Origin: Zygnema cylindricum
Lineage: Eukaryota; Streptophyta; Zygnematophyceae; Zygnematales; Zygnemataceae
NCBI GenBank assembly: GCA_037447655.1
Contig: JBBHKE010001736.1
Span: 62,001 to 126,000, forward strand
DNA: 64,000 nucleotides
Direction of reading: 5' to 3'
Below the pieces are notes generated by a model. That model was not told the origin of the DNA, did not search any database, and was given only the letters and a program-made list of their open reading frames with translations. A program made the position numbers and the translations under genes. Of the stretch, positions 1 to 11,432 are shown piece by piece; position 1 is the first letter of the stretch; each line of letters starts with the position of its first letter.

Positions 1-337
1 CTTTGTTGACCATGCACCGATAATTTGTTTAAATTTAATCACCTTTAACAAGCGCCACAACCATGGCTAACTAAAATATACAGTGCTTCGGAACTATTCG
101 CCTGCCTAACAATAATTTCAACTAATTTGTACTTTTCAAAATCCATATGGATCGCAAACGAATAAATTACATTTCTCAGAAGCTACACACACACAGCCAT
201 TCGATCCATTCGATCAGAACCGATGTTCAACTAAAAAGAAAACTCACTATGGCTTTTCCAATAGGAAAAACTAAAAAAACAGTACGTATATCCTACCAAA
301 AAGCAAGCACAAAAACTAGAAGCATACTACCGTAAAC
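1..337. other. Flank left of compound copia element, no gene seen
   Basis: AT-rich sequence without a recognisable gene. A 62-codon open frame here has no recognisable domain. The last five bases (333-337, TAAAC) are the left target-site duplication of the retroelement that follows. Confidence 0.6.
333..337. repeat. Target-site duplication, left (TAAAC)
   Basis: TAAAC immediately precedes LTR-A and is repeated at 12490-12494 immediately after LTR-D. This is the 5-bp duplication expected of copia integrase and defines the outer limits of the compound element. Confidence 0.85.
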
Positions 338-1396
338 TGTAGAAATTAATGGTCTTTTTAAAGTATTTTCTAGGTCTGAATAGAAATAAGAAAGAAGCCG
401 AGGCAGTCTATCTCTAACTTCTCTCTCCAACTTCTCAAACTTGTCGCAGTCATTGAGAAATTGGAGAAGGAGCTAGAGCCATGGCTACCTATGCTATCCA
501 GAGGTTTACGGGAAAATATATTTTAGTTAGGGGTTTAATTTACTAAAAGATATGTACCGGCGACAGGATTTGATCCTGGTACCTGCCGACCGGCAGACAG
601 CCAGTAGCCGGTAGCCTTAGCCGTTAAGTCTAGGAGTAGTGTTATGTACTATATGGTTTTATAATTACTTAAACATTTATACGTAGGATAGTTCATTTAA
701 CTGTAACTGATTACGGGAGACATATATCCAGTAAATATAAAAGTACGGATTCCGGTACGGATAAGAAACCAATACCGCGCATTTAATTCTTTAGTGAAAC
801 GAATACCGCGCATGTATTTATTACGGCTACGATTAAATGTGAATTTAATTGGACGGCCGGAATTAACGCCGAGATCCCGGAAGAGGATTTCGGCAGTTTG
901 TGGTCATCGCCACATCGGATGACACATGGCGGAATGACATTAGATCGCGGCATCTCCGAGGATTAAAGGAGCGAATCCGGACATACCACGTGTCGACATT
1001 TAGGCCATGTCGTACAATGGCCGTACATAAAGTACACCGGCAGCTATACTTCTATGTACGAAACTGAAATCTGATTGGCTCTGTACATTAGTAGATAGAG
1101 TTTGTGAGAGAGATAGGACTTAGAAAAATTAGAAGATATGACCCTCTCTCCCAGAGAGCTTCTGTACAAAAGGTCAACTTTGACCCTCTATAACTTACTG
1201 CTCAGGGGAGCAAATTCAGAGATTCTTTTTGCTATCGACTCAGGGGAGTCTTGTCTTCAAAGGGGTGAAGTTGGTCAGAGTTTTTGTCTGCCAGGGTGGC
1301 AGTTATTTTTGCTGAAACACAAAGGGGTCAGGGTTATCCTAGAAGGCTTCTTAGAAGCTGTCCACTCTGAGGACTTATGGAGGTCTCACAGTTTCA
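338..1396 (+). repeat. LTR-A of family A (outer 5' LTR)
   Basis: The LTR is 1059 bp and runs from TGTAGAAATTAATGG to GAGTTTCA (canonical TG...CA). It is most like LTR-D. It contains a tRNA-B-box-like segment in antisense near 563-579 and a GTACATAAAGTAC inverted motif near 1022. The open frame starting at 1138 overlaps the LTR end and PBS and is not considered a gene. Confidence 0.9.
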
Positions 1397-1411
1397 CGTT
1401 ATGGGCCAACC
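1397..1411 (+). other. Primer-binding site, half-tRNA-iMet type (two mismatches)
   Basis: CGTTATGGGCCAACC follows the LTR end directly. It differs at two positions from the intact site at 6013-6027, which is complementary to the anticodon region of initiator tRNA-Met. Confidence 0.7.
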
Positions 1412-1605
1412 CTCTAGGGTACCAATCTTTAATGGAACTGGCTTCATATAATGGGAAATTATGATGATAGGAGCTCTATGCGAAAAAAGGTTTTGGGGGA
1501 TAGTGAGTGGACGGTTATGGCGTCCATCAAGTCTTGGAATTCCTCAAGGGTTTGAAGGAAGCAGATTCACCAGAAAAGAGGATCCACCTTCAACGAAGGA
1601 AACAA

Positions 1606-1612
1606 AGGAAAG
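1606..1612 (+). other. Deletion junction removing gag from internal 1
   Basis: Compared with internal 2, sequence matching about 6221-6990 is missing here. The breakpoints in internal 2 carry the short repeats ggaagg (6223-6228) and ggaaag (6985-6990), so about 760 bp holding gag and the zinc knuckle was lost between short direct repeats. Confidence 0.7.
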
Positions 1613-1624
1613 AAAAAGGTCCTT

Positions 1625-3901
1625 GTGACACAAGTACATGAGGCGGAATCCGAGGACGAGGACGATGAGCTCCTTTTGGATGAGGAGTTGGAGGCGCAAA
1701 ACGAGGTCGAAATACCACAAAGGCAGAAATGTGCTTACGATGGATTGAAAGGTGAAGCAGGCTGGATTGTAGATTCAGGTGCCTCCATGCACATGTGTAA
1801 GGATAGGCACATGTTCACTAAGATAAGGAATATTCTCACTGTAGAGATAGAGTACGGGGATGGAAGGATAGTCACCACTACTCTTGTAGGATCGGTAGAT
1901 TTGAAAGTGTTAGTAGAAGGAAAGACATCCATAGTAACCTTCTCCGATGTATTGTTTATTCCGGAGCTGAACAAAAACCTCATCTCTACATCCGTATTAG
2001 ATGATAAGGGTTTTTTTACTAGCACTAGGGAAGGAGTCTTTACTGCTAGTTTTGAGGAGGATGTCTATTTCATTGTTGAGAAAGGTAGCCATGGGATGTT
2101 TAGGCTAGTTTTAAGTAATGAAAAGAAGAAACTTTATTATGCTGGTGTTCATGATATTATGATGTGGCATAAGAGGCTTGGGCATGTGAATCTTGACAAG
2201 TTAAGAGAGATGAAAAAGATGGGAGTGGTGGAAGGGATTAAGTTTAGTGAGAATGATAATATAAGTGATTGTAGTGGATGTGCTCAAGGTAAAACACACA
2301 GATTACCCTTTCCTAAAACAACCACCTATAAGGGAGAAAAAAATATAGATCTAGTACACACAGATATTTGGGGACCAGCTAAAGTGCCCTCACCGGGGTG
2401 GAAGAGATTTATGATGACTATAACTGATGATTGGTCTCGGTATTCCCGAGTGTATTTTTTGAAAAACAAGTCCGAAGCTCAGGATTGTTTTAGAGAATAT
2501 AAAGCATGGAGCGAAAAACTTCATGAAACTCCAATCAAGAGAATAAGGAGTGACAATGGTGGAGAGTATACTTCTAACCAGTTTGAGGATTTTCTGAGGG
2601 AAGATGGGGTCCAACACCAAAAGACAGTTCCAGAAAACCCGGAACAGAATGGGGTAGCTGAAAGGTTAAATGGAACACTAATTAATAGTGCTAGAACTAT
2701 GTTGTCACATAAAAAGATAAGAAAAAGGTTTTGGGCAGAAGCAATGAACTGTGCTAATTACCTCAAAAATAGAGTTCTTACTTCAGCTATAAAAGATCAA
2801 ACACTTTATGAGAGATGGACAGGCCGGAAACCAGACTTTTCTCACTTAAAGGTTTTCGACAGTCAAGTATTCAGTCTAGATACAAATCGGTCTAATTGGA
2901 AGCTAGATCCTAAAGGAAAACCGGGATACATATTAGGATATGATGAGGATGTTAAAGGATATAGAGTTTATGATCTAAAAAGGGAAGATAAAATCTTAGT
3001 AAAGCATCTAGTAGTTATAGATGAAGGAAAGTCTGTGGATCCCTTCAAATATACAAAGTTAGTTAAAATTAGATTTGAGTCAGAAAATTCCAATGACTTT
3101 GAGCTCCATAACTATCCGGGTTTTAGAGAAGATGACATTCTTGCAGATACAAATCAGACCGAAAAGGACTCGGCTGCGGAAACTCCAGTGACAACTCTAC
3201 CCGAAGCGGAAGACGTGGTGGAAATTAATTCGGAATCAAGGGATAGGGGAGAAACCAAGTTTGTTCGAAAGAATCCACGAGAACCATCTATTCCGGCCTC
3301 ATATTTTGAGGGGGGAAGGAGAAGTAGCAAAATACTACAAGAAAAACATGTTAATAACAAGGTAACTAAACTATCTCATCAAGATGAACCTCAAACTTAT
3401 GGAGAGGCGATGACTTATCCAGAAAGAAACCGGTGGAAGACAACCATTAATGAGGAGATGGCCTCAATTATGGTAGCCGATACTTGGAAGCTGGTGGATT
3501 GTCCACCTAACCGAAAACCAATCGGTTGTAAGTGGGTTTTCAAATTAAAATTGAACCGAGATAACACAATCGAGCGCTACAAGGCCCGATTAGTGGCAAA
3601 GGGATTTACACAAAAAGAGGGAATTGACTACGAGGAAACCTTTGCCCCGGTGGTCAGATTTCCCTCCGTCCGCATACTTCTCAGCTTGGCAGCAGCGGAA
3701 GACATGGAAGTGCACCAGATGGACATCAAGACAGCCTTTTTGCATGGAGAATTGGAAGAGGAGATCTTCATGCGACAACCCGAAGGGTTTGTGGAGGAAG
3801 GAGAGGAGAGTAAGGTATGCCGGCTGATTAAATCTCTTTATGGTTTGAAACAGGCGCCTCAAAGTGGAATAAGAAGCTTGATGAGTTTCTTACTGCTCTA
3901 G
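1625..3901 (+). pseudogene. copia polyprotein fragment: protease, integrase, RT (internal 1)
   Basis: This is a 758-codon open frame without gag. In order it carries an acidic linker, a protease with the DSGA active site (near residue 51), the GAG-pre-integrase segment with the H-H/C-C zinc-binding pattern (WHKRLGH and CSGCAQGK), an integrase core (VHTDIWG, RSDNGGEY, PEQNGVAERLNGT) and the first half of the copia RT (KARLVAKGFTQ, KTAFLHGELEEEIFM, SLYGLKQAP). It ends early because one base is missing near 3861 relative to internal 2, so the YVDD segment is out of frame. There is no valid upstream gag and the start is arbitrary. It is a dead copy. Confidence 0.85.
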
Positions 3902-4964
3902 GATACATCCGGATCAGCTCAAATCACTCAATCTATGTTTTTGAAGATGAGGAAGGTTTTATATTTATTGCAATTTATGTTGATGATTTGCTTCTTCTAA
4001 GTAAATCTATGGACAAAATTAATAGAATGAAAACCGATCTTAAGGGGAGATTTGAAATGAAGGATATGGGGGAAGCAAAATATATTTTGGGAATTCAAGT
4101 AGAGAGAGACCGAAAAAAAAAATATAAGATTGACTCAAAAGGAAGCAATAGAAGAACATGCTTGAAAAATTTCAAATGGATAAAGCTTATAGTTGTACAA
4201 CTCCAATGGAGTTGAAGAAGGGAAGTGAGGGGAGTGAGGAAAAAGGAGTTATAGTCTTAGACGAGGAATTATCTCCTGAAGAACAGAAGTTCAGCAGACT
4301 ATTCCTTACATGCAAGTAGTGGGAAGTCTAATCTATTTTATGAATTGTACCCGGCCGGATTTAGCTGCAGCTGTAGGAGTGCTGAGTAGAAGTCTAAATG
4401 CTCCCACTAAGAGGGATTGGGAGGCAGCTAAGAGAGTCCTTAGATATTTGATATGAACTAGGGATTTATGGTTGCATTTGGGTGGGGAGAATACTGATAT
4501 CACTACTTAGAGTGATGCTAGTTATGGTGATGCTCCGATGAGGAGATGCACTTCTGGGTATGTATTATATGTGGGTGATGGGGCTTGTTGTTGGAGTAGC
4601 AAACAACAAAAAGTTATTGCTGAGTCCACCATGGAGGCTGAGTATATGGCCCCTTGCTCTGCTGTAAAAGAATTGATGTGGGTCAAGTCTTTGCTTGGTG
4701 AGCTTGGTCACCTTAAGAGTGGTGTGCAGAAATTTTGTTGTGATAATCAGGCAGCAATCGCTATTTCTGCCAATCCTAAACATCATTTTAGAGCCAAACA
4801 CATGGACATTAGACTTAGCTTTGTAAGAGAGAAAGTAGAAAACAAAATAATAAGCTTAGAGTACCGACTAGATAGTGAGATGGTAGCAGATATGATGACC
4901 AAACCTGTGCCTTCCCCTAAGCTAATTTTCTGCAGGGAAAAGTGTGGTCTGAAAATAAGGGGAG
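3902..4964 (+). pseudogene. copia RT C-terminus and RNase H, multiply broken (internal 1)
   Basis: The RT palm motif YVDD is readable near 3976-3990, followed by the thumb. There is a further frameshift near the A-run at 4114-4123, a TGA near 4455, and a TAG at 4508-4510 where internal 2 has TGG. The RNase H half is readable from 4538 (SGYVLYVGDGACCWSSKQQK, MEAEYM, CDNQAAI, ADMMTKP). The polypurine tract aaaataaggggag lies directly before LTR-B. Confidence 0.8.
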
Positions 4965-6012
4965 TGTAGAAATTAATGGTTTTTAAGTATTTTCTAGGTC
5001 TGAATAGAAATAAAGAAGCCGAGGCAGTCTACCTCTAACTTCTCTCTCCAACTCTCAAACTTGTCGTAGTCACCGAGAAATTGGAGAGGAAGCTAGAGCC
5101 ATGGCTACTTAGGCTATCCTAAGGTTTACGGGAAATTTATATTAGTCAAGGGATTAATTACTAAAAGGTATGTGCCGGCGACAGGATTTGATCCTGATAC
5201 CTGCGGGCCGTCAGAGAGTAGATAGCCGGTAGCCTTAGCCGTTAAGTCTAGAAGTAGTCTTACATAGTATATTGTACGATAATGATTTAAACATGTACAC
5301 ATAGGATAAATCATTTAACTATAACTGTTAACGGGATACATACATATGATAGTGTAAAAGTACGAATTGCGGTACGGATAAGAAATCAATGCTGCGCATT
5401 GATTTCGTAAGCGAAACAAATACCGCGCATGTATTTATTACGGCTACGATCAAATGCGAGTTTAATCGGACGACCGGAATTAGCGCCGAGATCGCATAAG
5501 AAGAATTTGGCCGTTTGTGGGCATCGCCACATCGGATGACACGTGGCAATGTTACATTGGAGCGCGGCATCTCCGAGGCTTAAAGGAGCGAATCCGGATA
5601 TTCCACGTGTGGACATTTAGGCCATGTAGTACAATGTTCGTACATAAAGTACACCGGCAGCTATACTTTTGCGTACAGAACTGTATTCTGATTGGTTCCG
5701 TACATCAGTAGATAGAGTCTGTGGGAGAGATACGACTTAGAAAAATCAGAAGATAGGACCCTCTCTCCCAGAGAGCTTCTGTACAAAAGGTCAACTTTGA
5801 CCCTCTATAACTTACTGCTCAGGGGAGCAAATTCAGAGATTTTTTTTGCTATCGACTCAGGGGAGTCTTGCCTTCACAGGGGTGAAGGTGGTCAGAGTTT
5901 TTGTTTGCCAGGGTGGCAGTTATTTTTGCTTAAACACAAAGGGGTCAAGATTATCCTAGAGGCTTCTTGGAAGCTGTCCACTTTGAGGACTTATGGAGGT
6001 CTCAGAGTTTCA
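4965..6012 (+). repeat. LTR-B of family A
   Basis: The LTR is 1048 bp, TGTAGAAATT to GAGTTTCA, and the same length and subtype as LTR-C. It is preceded by a polypurine tract and followed by a perfect half-tRNA PBS, so it could serve as 3' LTR of internal 1 and 5' LTR of internal 2. Confidence 0.88.
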
Positions 6013-6027
6013 GGTTATGGGCCCACC
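6013..6027 (+). other. Primer-binding site complementary to initiator tRNA-Met anticodon region
   Basis: GGTTATGGGCCCACC starts at the base after the LTR. From established knowledge, plant initiator tRNA-Met contains GGUGGGCCCAUAACC across its anticodon arm, which pairs with all 15 bases. Drosophila copia and yeast Ty5 prime from a 5' half of this tRNA. Use of the half-tRNA here is an inference from complementarity. Confidence 0.8.
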
Positions 6028-6232
6028 CTCTAGGGTACCAATCTTTAATGGAACTGGCTTCATATACAAGGAAAGTATGATGATAGGAGCTCTATGCGAA
6101 AAATGGTTTTGAGGGATAGTGAGTGGACGATTAGGGCGTCCATCAAGTCTTGGAATTCCTCCAGGGTTTAAAGGAAGCAGATTAACCAGGAAAGAGGATT
6201 CACCTTCAACGGAGGAAACAAAGGAAGGATAG

Positions 6233-6769
6233 GTGGTGGACAAAGGAAAAGAGAAGGAGGCGATCACACGAATAGCAACTGGTTTAGCATTCATGTCACC
6301 TATTCCGAGGAACGAGGAGAATGATACTGAAACCTGGGACTTCAACAATATGGCGGCAAAGCACTTCATCCTACGCCATCTCACTCAAGGACTTGCATGT
6401 CCTCATTTGCAGGTAGAAAGGGCATCTGATCTTTGGATGGCTCTCATAGAGATGTACCGAAGTGGTACGATTCAGCAACAACAGTTGGTTGATCAGAAAG
6501 TTAAGGATTATGTATACAAAGGGGGAAATATGTTGGATTTTTGCAATGAGTTTGCTACACTTTTCATGGAGCTAGAGATTCCGGGAAAAGTTTTTAGTGA
6601 AAAAGAAAAGGTTAACTGTTTACTGATGAAGTTACCTGATGAGTTCGAGAACATAGTCAACCGTGTGCAGGACTTGCCGGACTCAAGGTGGATATGGAAC
6701 TCAGTGGTAGGGATGATTCTCGTTCGAGAGAATACGATTGAGATCCGATGGGGAGGAAAGAGTGGCTAA
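6233..6769 (+). pseudogene. copia gag (UBN2-like) fragment, internal 2
   Basis: This 178-codon frame resembles the copia gag domain. It includes HFILRHLTQGLACPHLQ, ASDLWMALIEMYRS, QQQLVDQKVKDYVYKGGNM and LLMKLPDEFENIVNRVQDL, the usual capsid-like segment before the zinc knuckle. The annotated ATG lies inside the domain. The frame is lost before the zinc knuckle, which resumes in a different frame at 6871. The family role is to form the particle that packages element RNA. It is not functional as it stands. Confidence 0.75.
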
Positions 6770-6870
6770 GCCTTGGCAACAGCGACCGATTGGAGGAACA
6801 AAGAATCCCAGAAAGCAGTCAGAAACTAAAGGGGTAGGGAGCAGAAAAAAAGGTTGACGAGTTTGAACCA

Positions 6871-7806
6871 ATGGCTCCCAAAGGTTTATTTCATTTTTGT
6901 AAGAATCCAGGGCACTATATGGCAGAGTGCACTAAGCTAACCGAGCTTCGGTTAAAGGAGGGGCAGACCGGTGGTACCCCGAGAGGAAAGAAAAAAGCCC
7001 TTGTCACACAGGTCCTTGAGGCGGAATCCGAGGACGAGGACGATGAGCTCCTTTTGGATGAGGAGTTGGAGGCGAAAACTGAGGTTGAAATTCCACGAAG
7101 GCAGAAATGTGCTTACGGTGGATTGAAAGGTGAAGCAGGCTGGATTATAGATTCAGGTGCCTCAATGCACATGTGTAAGGATAGGCACCTGTTCACTAAG
7201 ATAAGAAAGATTCCCACTGTAGAGATAGAGTACGGGGATGGGAGGATAGTCACCACTACTCTTGTAGGATCGGTAGATTTGAAAGTGTTAGTAGAAGGAA
7301 AGACATCCATATTAACATTCTCCGATGTATTGTTTATTTCGGAGCTGAACAAAAACCTTATCTCTACATCTGTATTAGATGATAAGGGTTTTTTCACTAG
7401 CACTAGGGAAGGAGTCTTTACTGCTAGTTTTGAGGAGGATGTCTATTTCATTGTTGAGAAAGGTAGTCATGGGATGTTTAGGCTGATCTTAAGTAATGAA
7501 ACGAAGAAACTTTATTATGCTGGTGTTCATGATATTATGATGTGGCATAAGAGGCTTGGGCATGTGAATCTAGATAAGTTAAGAGAGTTGAAAAAGATGG
7601 GAGTGGTGGAAGGGATTCAGTTCAGTGAGAGTGATGATATAAGTGATTGTAGTGGGTGTGCTCAAGGTAAAGCACACAGATTACCCTTTCCTAAAACAGC
7701 CACCTACAAGGGAGAAAAACTTCTAGATCTAGTACACACAGATATTTGGGGACCGGCTAGAGTGCCCTCACCGGGGGGGGAAGAGATTTATGATGACTAT
7801 AACTGA
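6871..7806 (+). pseudogene. copia zinc knuckle, protease and start of integrase, internal 2
   Basis: This 311-codon frame begins with a defective zinc knuckle. In FHFCKNPGHYMAEC the first cysteine of CX2CX4HX4C is Phe (TTT). Next come the protease (IIDSGASMHMC), the GAG-pre-integrase segment (MMWHKRLGHVNLDKLREL, CSGCAQGK) and the first integrase aspartate (VHTDIWGPA). The frame ends where a G-run of eight (7773-7780) replaces ggggtgg of internal 1. It is the same family as 1625-3901. Confidence 0.82.
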
Positions 7807-8197
7807 TGATTGGTCTCGGTATTCCCGGGTGTATTTTTTGAAAAACAAGTCAGAAGCTGAGGATTGTTTTAGACAATATAAAGCATGGAGCGAAAAACTC
7901 CATGAAACTCCAAACAAGAGAGTAAGGAGTGACAATGGTGGAGAGTATACTTCTAACCAGTTTGAGATTTTTTTGAGGGAAGATGGGGACCAACACCAAA
8001 AGATAGTTCCAGAAAATCCCGAACAGAATGGGGTAGCTGAAAGGTTAAATAGAACACTAAGAAATAGTGCTAGAAGTATGTTGTCATATAAAAAGATAGG
8101 AAAAAGGTTTTGGGCAGAAGCAATGAACTGTGCTAATTACCTCAAAAATAGAGTTCTTACTTCAGCCATAAAAGATCAAACACCTTATGAGAGATAG
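7790..8197 (+). pseudogene. copia integrase core, internal 2
   Basis: This continues the integrase in a new frame after the G-run. TDDWSRYSRVYFLKNKSEAE is followed by RSDNGGEYTSNQF (second Asp) and [14 protein letters not shown] (Glu). It ends at TAG 8195-8197, where internal 1 reads TGG. A second stop (TGA near 8337) follows before the next open frame. Confidence 0.8.
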
Positions 8198-8395
8198 ACA
8201 GGCCGGAAACCAGACATATCTCACTTAAAGGTTTTCGACAATCAAGTATTTAGTCTAGATACAGATCGGTCTAATTGGAAGCTAGATCCTAAAGGAAAAC
8301 CGAGATACTTATTAGGATATGATGAAGATGTTAAATGATATAGAGTTTATGATCTAAAAAGGGAAGATATAATCTTAGTAAAACATCTAGTAGTT

Positions 8396-10351
8396 ATGGA
8401 TGAAGGAAAGTCTGTGGATCCCTTCAAATATATGAAGTCAGTAAAAATCAGATTTGAGTCAGAAAATTCTGATGACTTTGAGCTTCCTAACTATCCAGGT
8501 TTTAGAGACGATGACATTCCTGCAGGTACAAATCAGACTGAAAAGGACTCGGCTGTGGAAACTCCAGTGACAACTCTACCCGAAGCGGAAGACGTGGTGG
8601 AAATTGATTCGGAATCAAGGGATAGGGGAGAAACCGAGTTTGTTCGAAAGAATTCACGAGAACCATCTATTCCGGCCTCAGATTTTGAGGGGGGAAGGAG
8701 AAGTAGTAAAAGACTGCAAGAAAAACAGGTTAATAACAAGGTAACAAAACTATCTCATCAAGATGAACCTCAAACTTTTGGAGAGGTGATGACTTGTCCA
8801 GAAAAAAATCCGTGGAAGACAGCCATCAATGAAGAGATGACCTCAATTATGGCTGCCGATACTTGGGTGCTGGTGGATTGTCCACCTAACCGAAAACTAA
8901 TCGGTTGTAAGTGGGTTTTCAAATTAAAACTCAACCGAGATAACACAATCGAGCACTACAAGGCCCGACTAGTGGCAAAGGGATTTACACAAAATGAGGG
9001 AATTGACTACGAGGAAACCTTTGCCCCGGTGGTCAGATTTCCCTCCGTCCCCATACTTCTCAGTCTGGCAGCAGCGGAAGACATGGAAGTGCACCAGATG
9101 GAGATCAAAACAGCCTTTTTGCATGGAGAATTGGAAGAGGAGATCTTCATGCGAGAACCCGAAGGGTTTGTGGAGGAAGGAGAGGAGAGTAAGGTATGCC
9201 GGCTGATTAAATCTCTTTATGGTTTGAAACATGCGCCTCGACATTGGAATAAGAAGCTTGATGAGTTTCTTACCGGTCTGGGATATATCCGGATCAGCTC
9301 AGATCACTTAATCTATGTTTTCGAAGATGAGGAAGGTTTTATATTTATTGCAATTTATGTTGATGATTTGCTTGTTTTAAGTAAATCAATGGAAAAAATT
9401 AATAAACTGAAAACCGATCTTAAGGGGAGATTTGAAATGAAGGATATGGGGGAAGCAAAATATATTTTGGGAATTCAAGTAGAAAGAGACCGAAAAAGAA
9501 AGATTATAAGATTGACTCAAAAGGAAGCAATAGGGAACATGCTTGAAAAATTTCAGATGGATAAAGCTAATAGTTGTACAACTCCAATGGAGTTGAAGAA
9601 GGGAAGTGAGGGGAGTGAGGAAGAAGGAGTCATAGTCTTAGACGAGGAATTATCTCCTGAAGAACAGAAGTTCATGCAAACTATTCCTTACAGGCAAGTA
9701 GTGGGAAGTCTAATCTATTTTATGAATTCTACCCGGCCGGATTTGGCTGCAACTGTAGGAGTGCTGAGTAGAAGTCTAAATGCTCCCACTAAGAGGGATT
9801 GGGAGGCAGCTAAAAGAGTCCTTAAATATTTGATAGGAACTAAGGATCTATGGTTCCATTTGGGTGGGGAGAATACTAACATCACTACTTGGAGTGATGC
9901 TAGTTATGGTGATGCTCCGATGAGGAGATGCACTTCTGGATATGTATTATATGTGGATGATGGGGCTTGCTGTTGGAGTAGCAAACAACAAAAGGTTATT
10001 GCTTAGTCCACTATGGAGGCTGAGTATATGGCCTCTTGCTCTGCTGTAAAAGAATTGATGTGGGTCAAGTCTTTACTTGGTGAACTTGGTCAACTTAAGA
10101 GCGGTGTGCAAAAAATATTTTGTGATAATCAGGCTGCAATTGCTATTTCTGCCAATCCTAAACATCATTTTAAAGCCAAACATATGGACATTAGACTCAG
10201 CTTTGTTAGAGAGAAAGTAGAAAATAAAATAATCAGTTTAGAGTACCGACCAGATAGTGAGATGGTAGCAGATATGATGACCAAACCTGTGCCTTCCCCT
10301 AAGCTAATTTTCTGCAGGGAGAAGTGTGGTCTGAAATTAAAGATTGACTAA
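8396..10351 (+). pseudogene. copia reverse transcriptase and RNase H, internal 2
   Basis: 8396-10006 and 10013-10351 are one frame split by TAG 10004-10006, which is GAG in internal 1. The RT is complete through KWVFKLKLNRD, YKARLVAKGFTQ, KTAFLHGELEEEIF, SLYGLKHAPRHWNKKL and the catalytic YVDD (about 9356-9367). RNase H follows (WSDASYGDAPMRRCTSG, MEAEYMASCSAVKELMW, FCDNQAAIAIS, ADMMTKPVPSP). This is the best-preserved polymerase in family A, but its integrase and gag are broken, so it is not autonomous. Confidence 0.85.
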
Positions 10352-10364
10352 AAAATAAGGGGAG

Positions 10365-11412
10365 TGTAGAAATTAATGGTTTTTAAGTATTTTCTAGGTC
10401 TGAATAGAAATAAAGAAGCCGAGGCAGTCTACCTCTAACTTCTCTCTCCAACTCTCAAACTTGTCGCAGTCACTGAGAAATTGGAGAGGAAGCTAGATCC
10501 ATGGCTACCTAGGCTATCCTGAGGTTTACGGGAAATTTATATTAGTCAAGGGATTAATTATTAAAAGGTTTGTGCCGGCGACAGGATTTGATCATGGTAC
10601 TTGCCGGCCGTTAGAGAGTAGATAGCCGGTAGCCTTAGCCGTTAAGTGTAGAAGTAGTCTTACATAGTATATAGTACGATAATGATTTAAACATGTACAC
10701 GTAGGATAAATCATTTAACTATAACTGTTAACGGGATACATAGATATGGTAGTGTAAAAGTACGAATTGCGGTACGGATAAGAAATCAATACCGCGCATT
10801 GATTTCGTAAGCGAAACAAATACCGCGCATGTATTTATTACGGCTACGATCAAATGTGAGTTTAATCGGACGGCCTGAATTAGCGCCGAGATCGCGGAAG
10901 GAGAATTCGGCAGTTTGTGGGCATCGCCACATTGGATGACACGTGGCGATGTAACATTGGAGCGCGGCATCTCCGAGGATTAAAGGAGCGAATCCGGATA
11001 TTCCACGTGTGGACATTTAGGCCATGTAGTACAATGTCCGTACATAAAGTACACCGGCAGCTGTACTTTTGCTTACAGAACTGTATTCTGATTGGTTCCG
11101 TACATCAGTAGATAGAGTCTGTGAGAGAGATAGGACTTAGAAAAATCAGAAGATAAGACCCTCTCTCCCAGAGAGCATCTGTACAAAAGGTCAACTTTGA
11201 CCCTCTATAACTTACTGCTCAGGGGAGCAAATTCAGAGATTTTTTTTGCTATCGACTCAGGGGAGTCTTGCCTTCACAGGGGTGAAGGTGGTCAGAGTTA
11301 TTGTCTGTCAGGGTGGCAGTTATTTCTGCTTAAACACAAAGGGGTCAGGATTATCCTAGAGGCTTCTTCGAAGCTGTCCACTCTGAGGACTTATGGAGGT
11401 CTCAGAGTTTCA
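10365..11412 (+). repeat. LTR-C of family A
   Basis: The LTR is 1048 bp, matches LTR-B in length and subtype, and is preceded by the polypurine tract aaaaaataaggggag. It is followed not by a PBS but by a 20-bp copy of the end of an internal region. Confidence 0.88.
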
Positions 11413-11432
11413 AGACTAGAAAATAAGGGGAG
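11413..11432 (+). other. 20-bp polypurine-tract remnant between LTR-C and LTR-D
   Basis: agactagaaaataagggg plus ag matches the 3' end of the internal regions just before an LTR. It appears to be all that is left of an internal region (or of its end) belonging to LTR-D. Confidence 0.7.

Noticed and set aside
1138-1464. 108-codon frame at the LTR-A/internal junction (repeated in shortened form in other LTRs)
   Set aside because: It spans the LTR end and the primer-binding site and is not conserved in length. LTR sequence, not a gene.
4965-11412. Clean nested insertion of one family A element into another
   Set aside because: The 5 bp flanking the inner LTR pair do not match, and a polypurine tract directly precedes LTR-B, so recombination is preferred.
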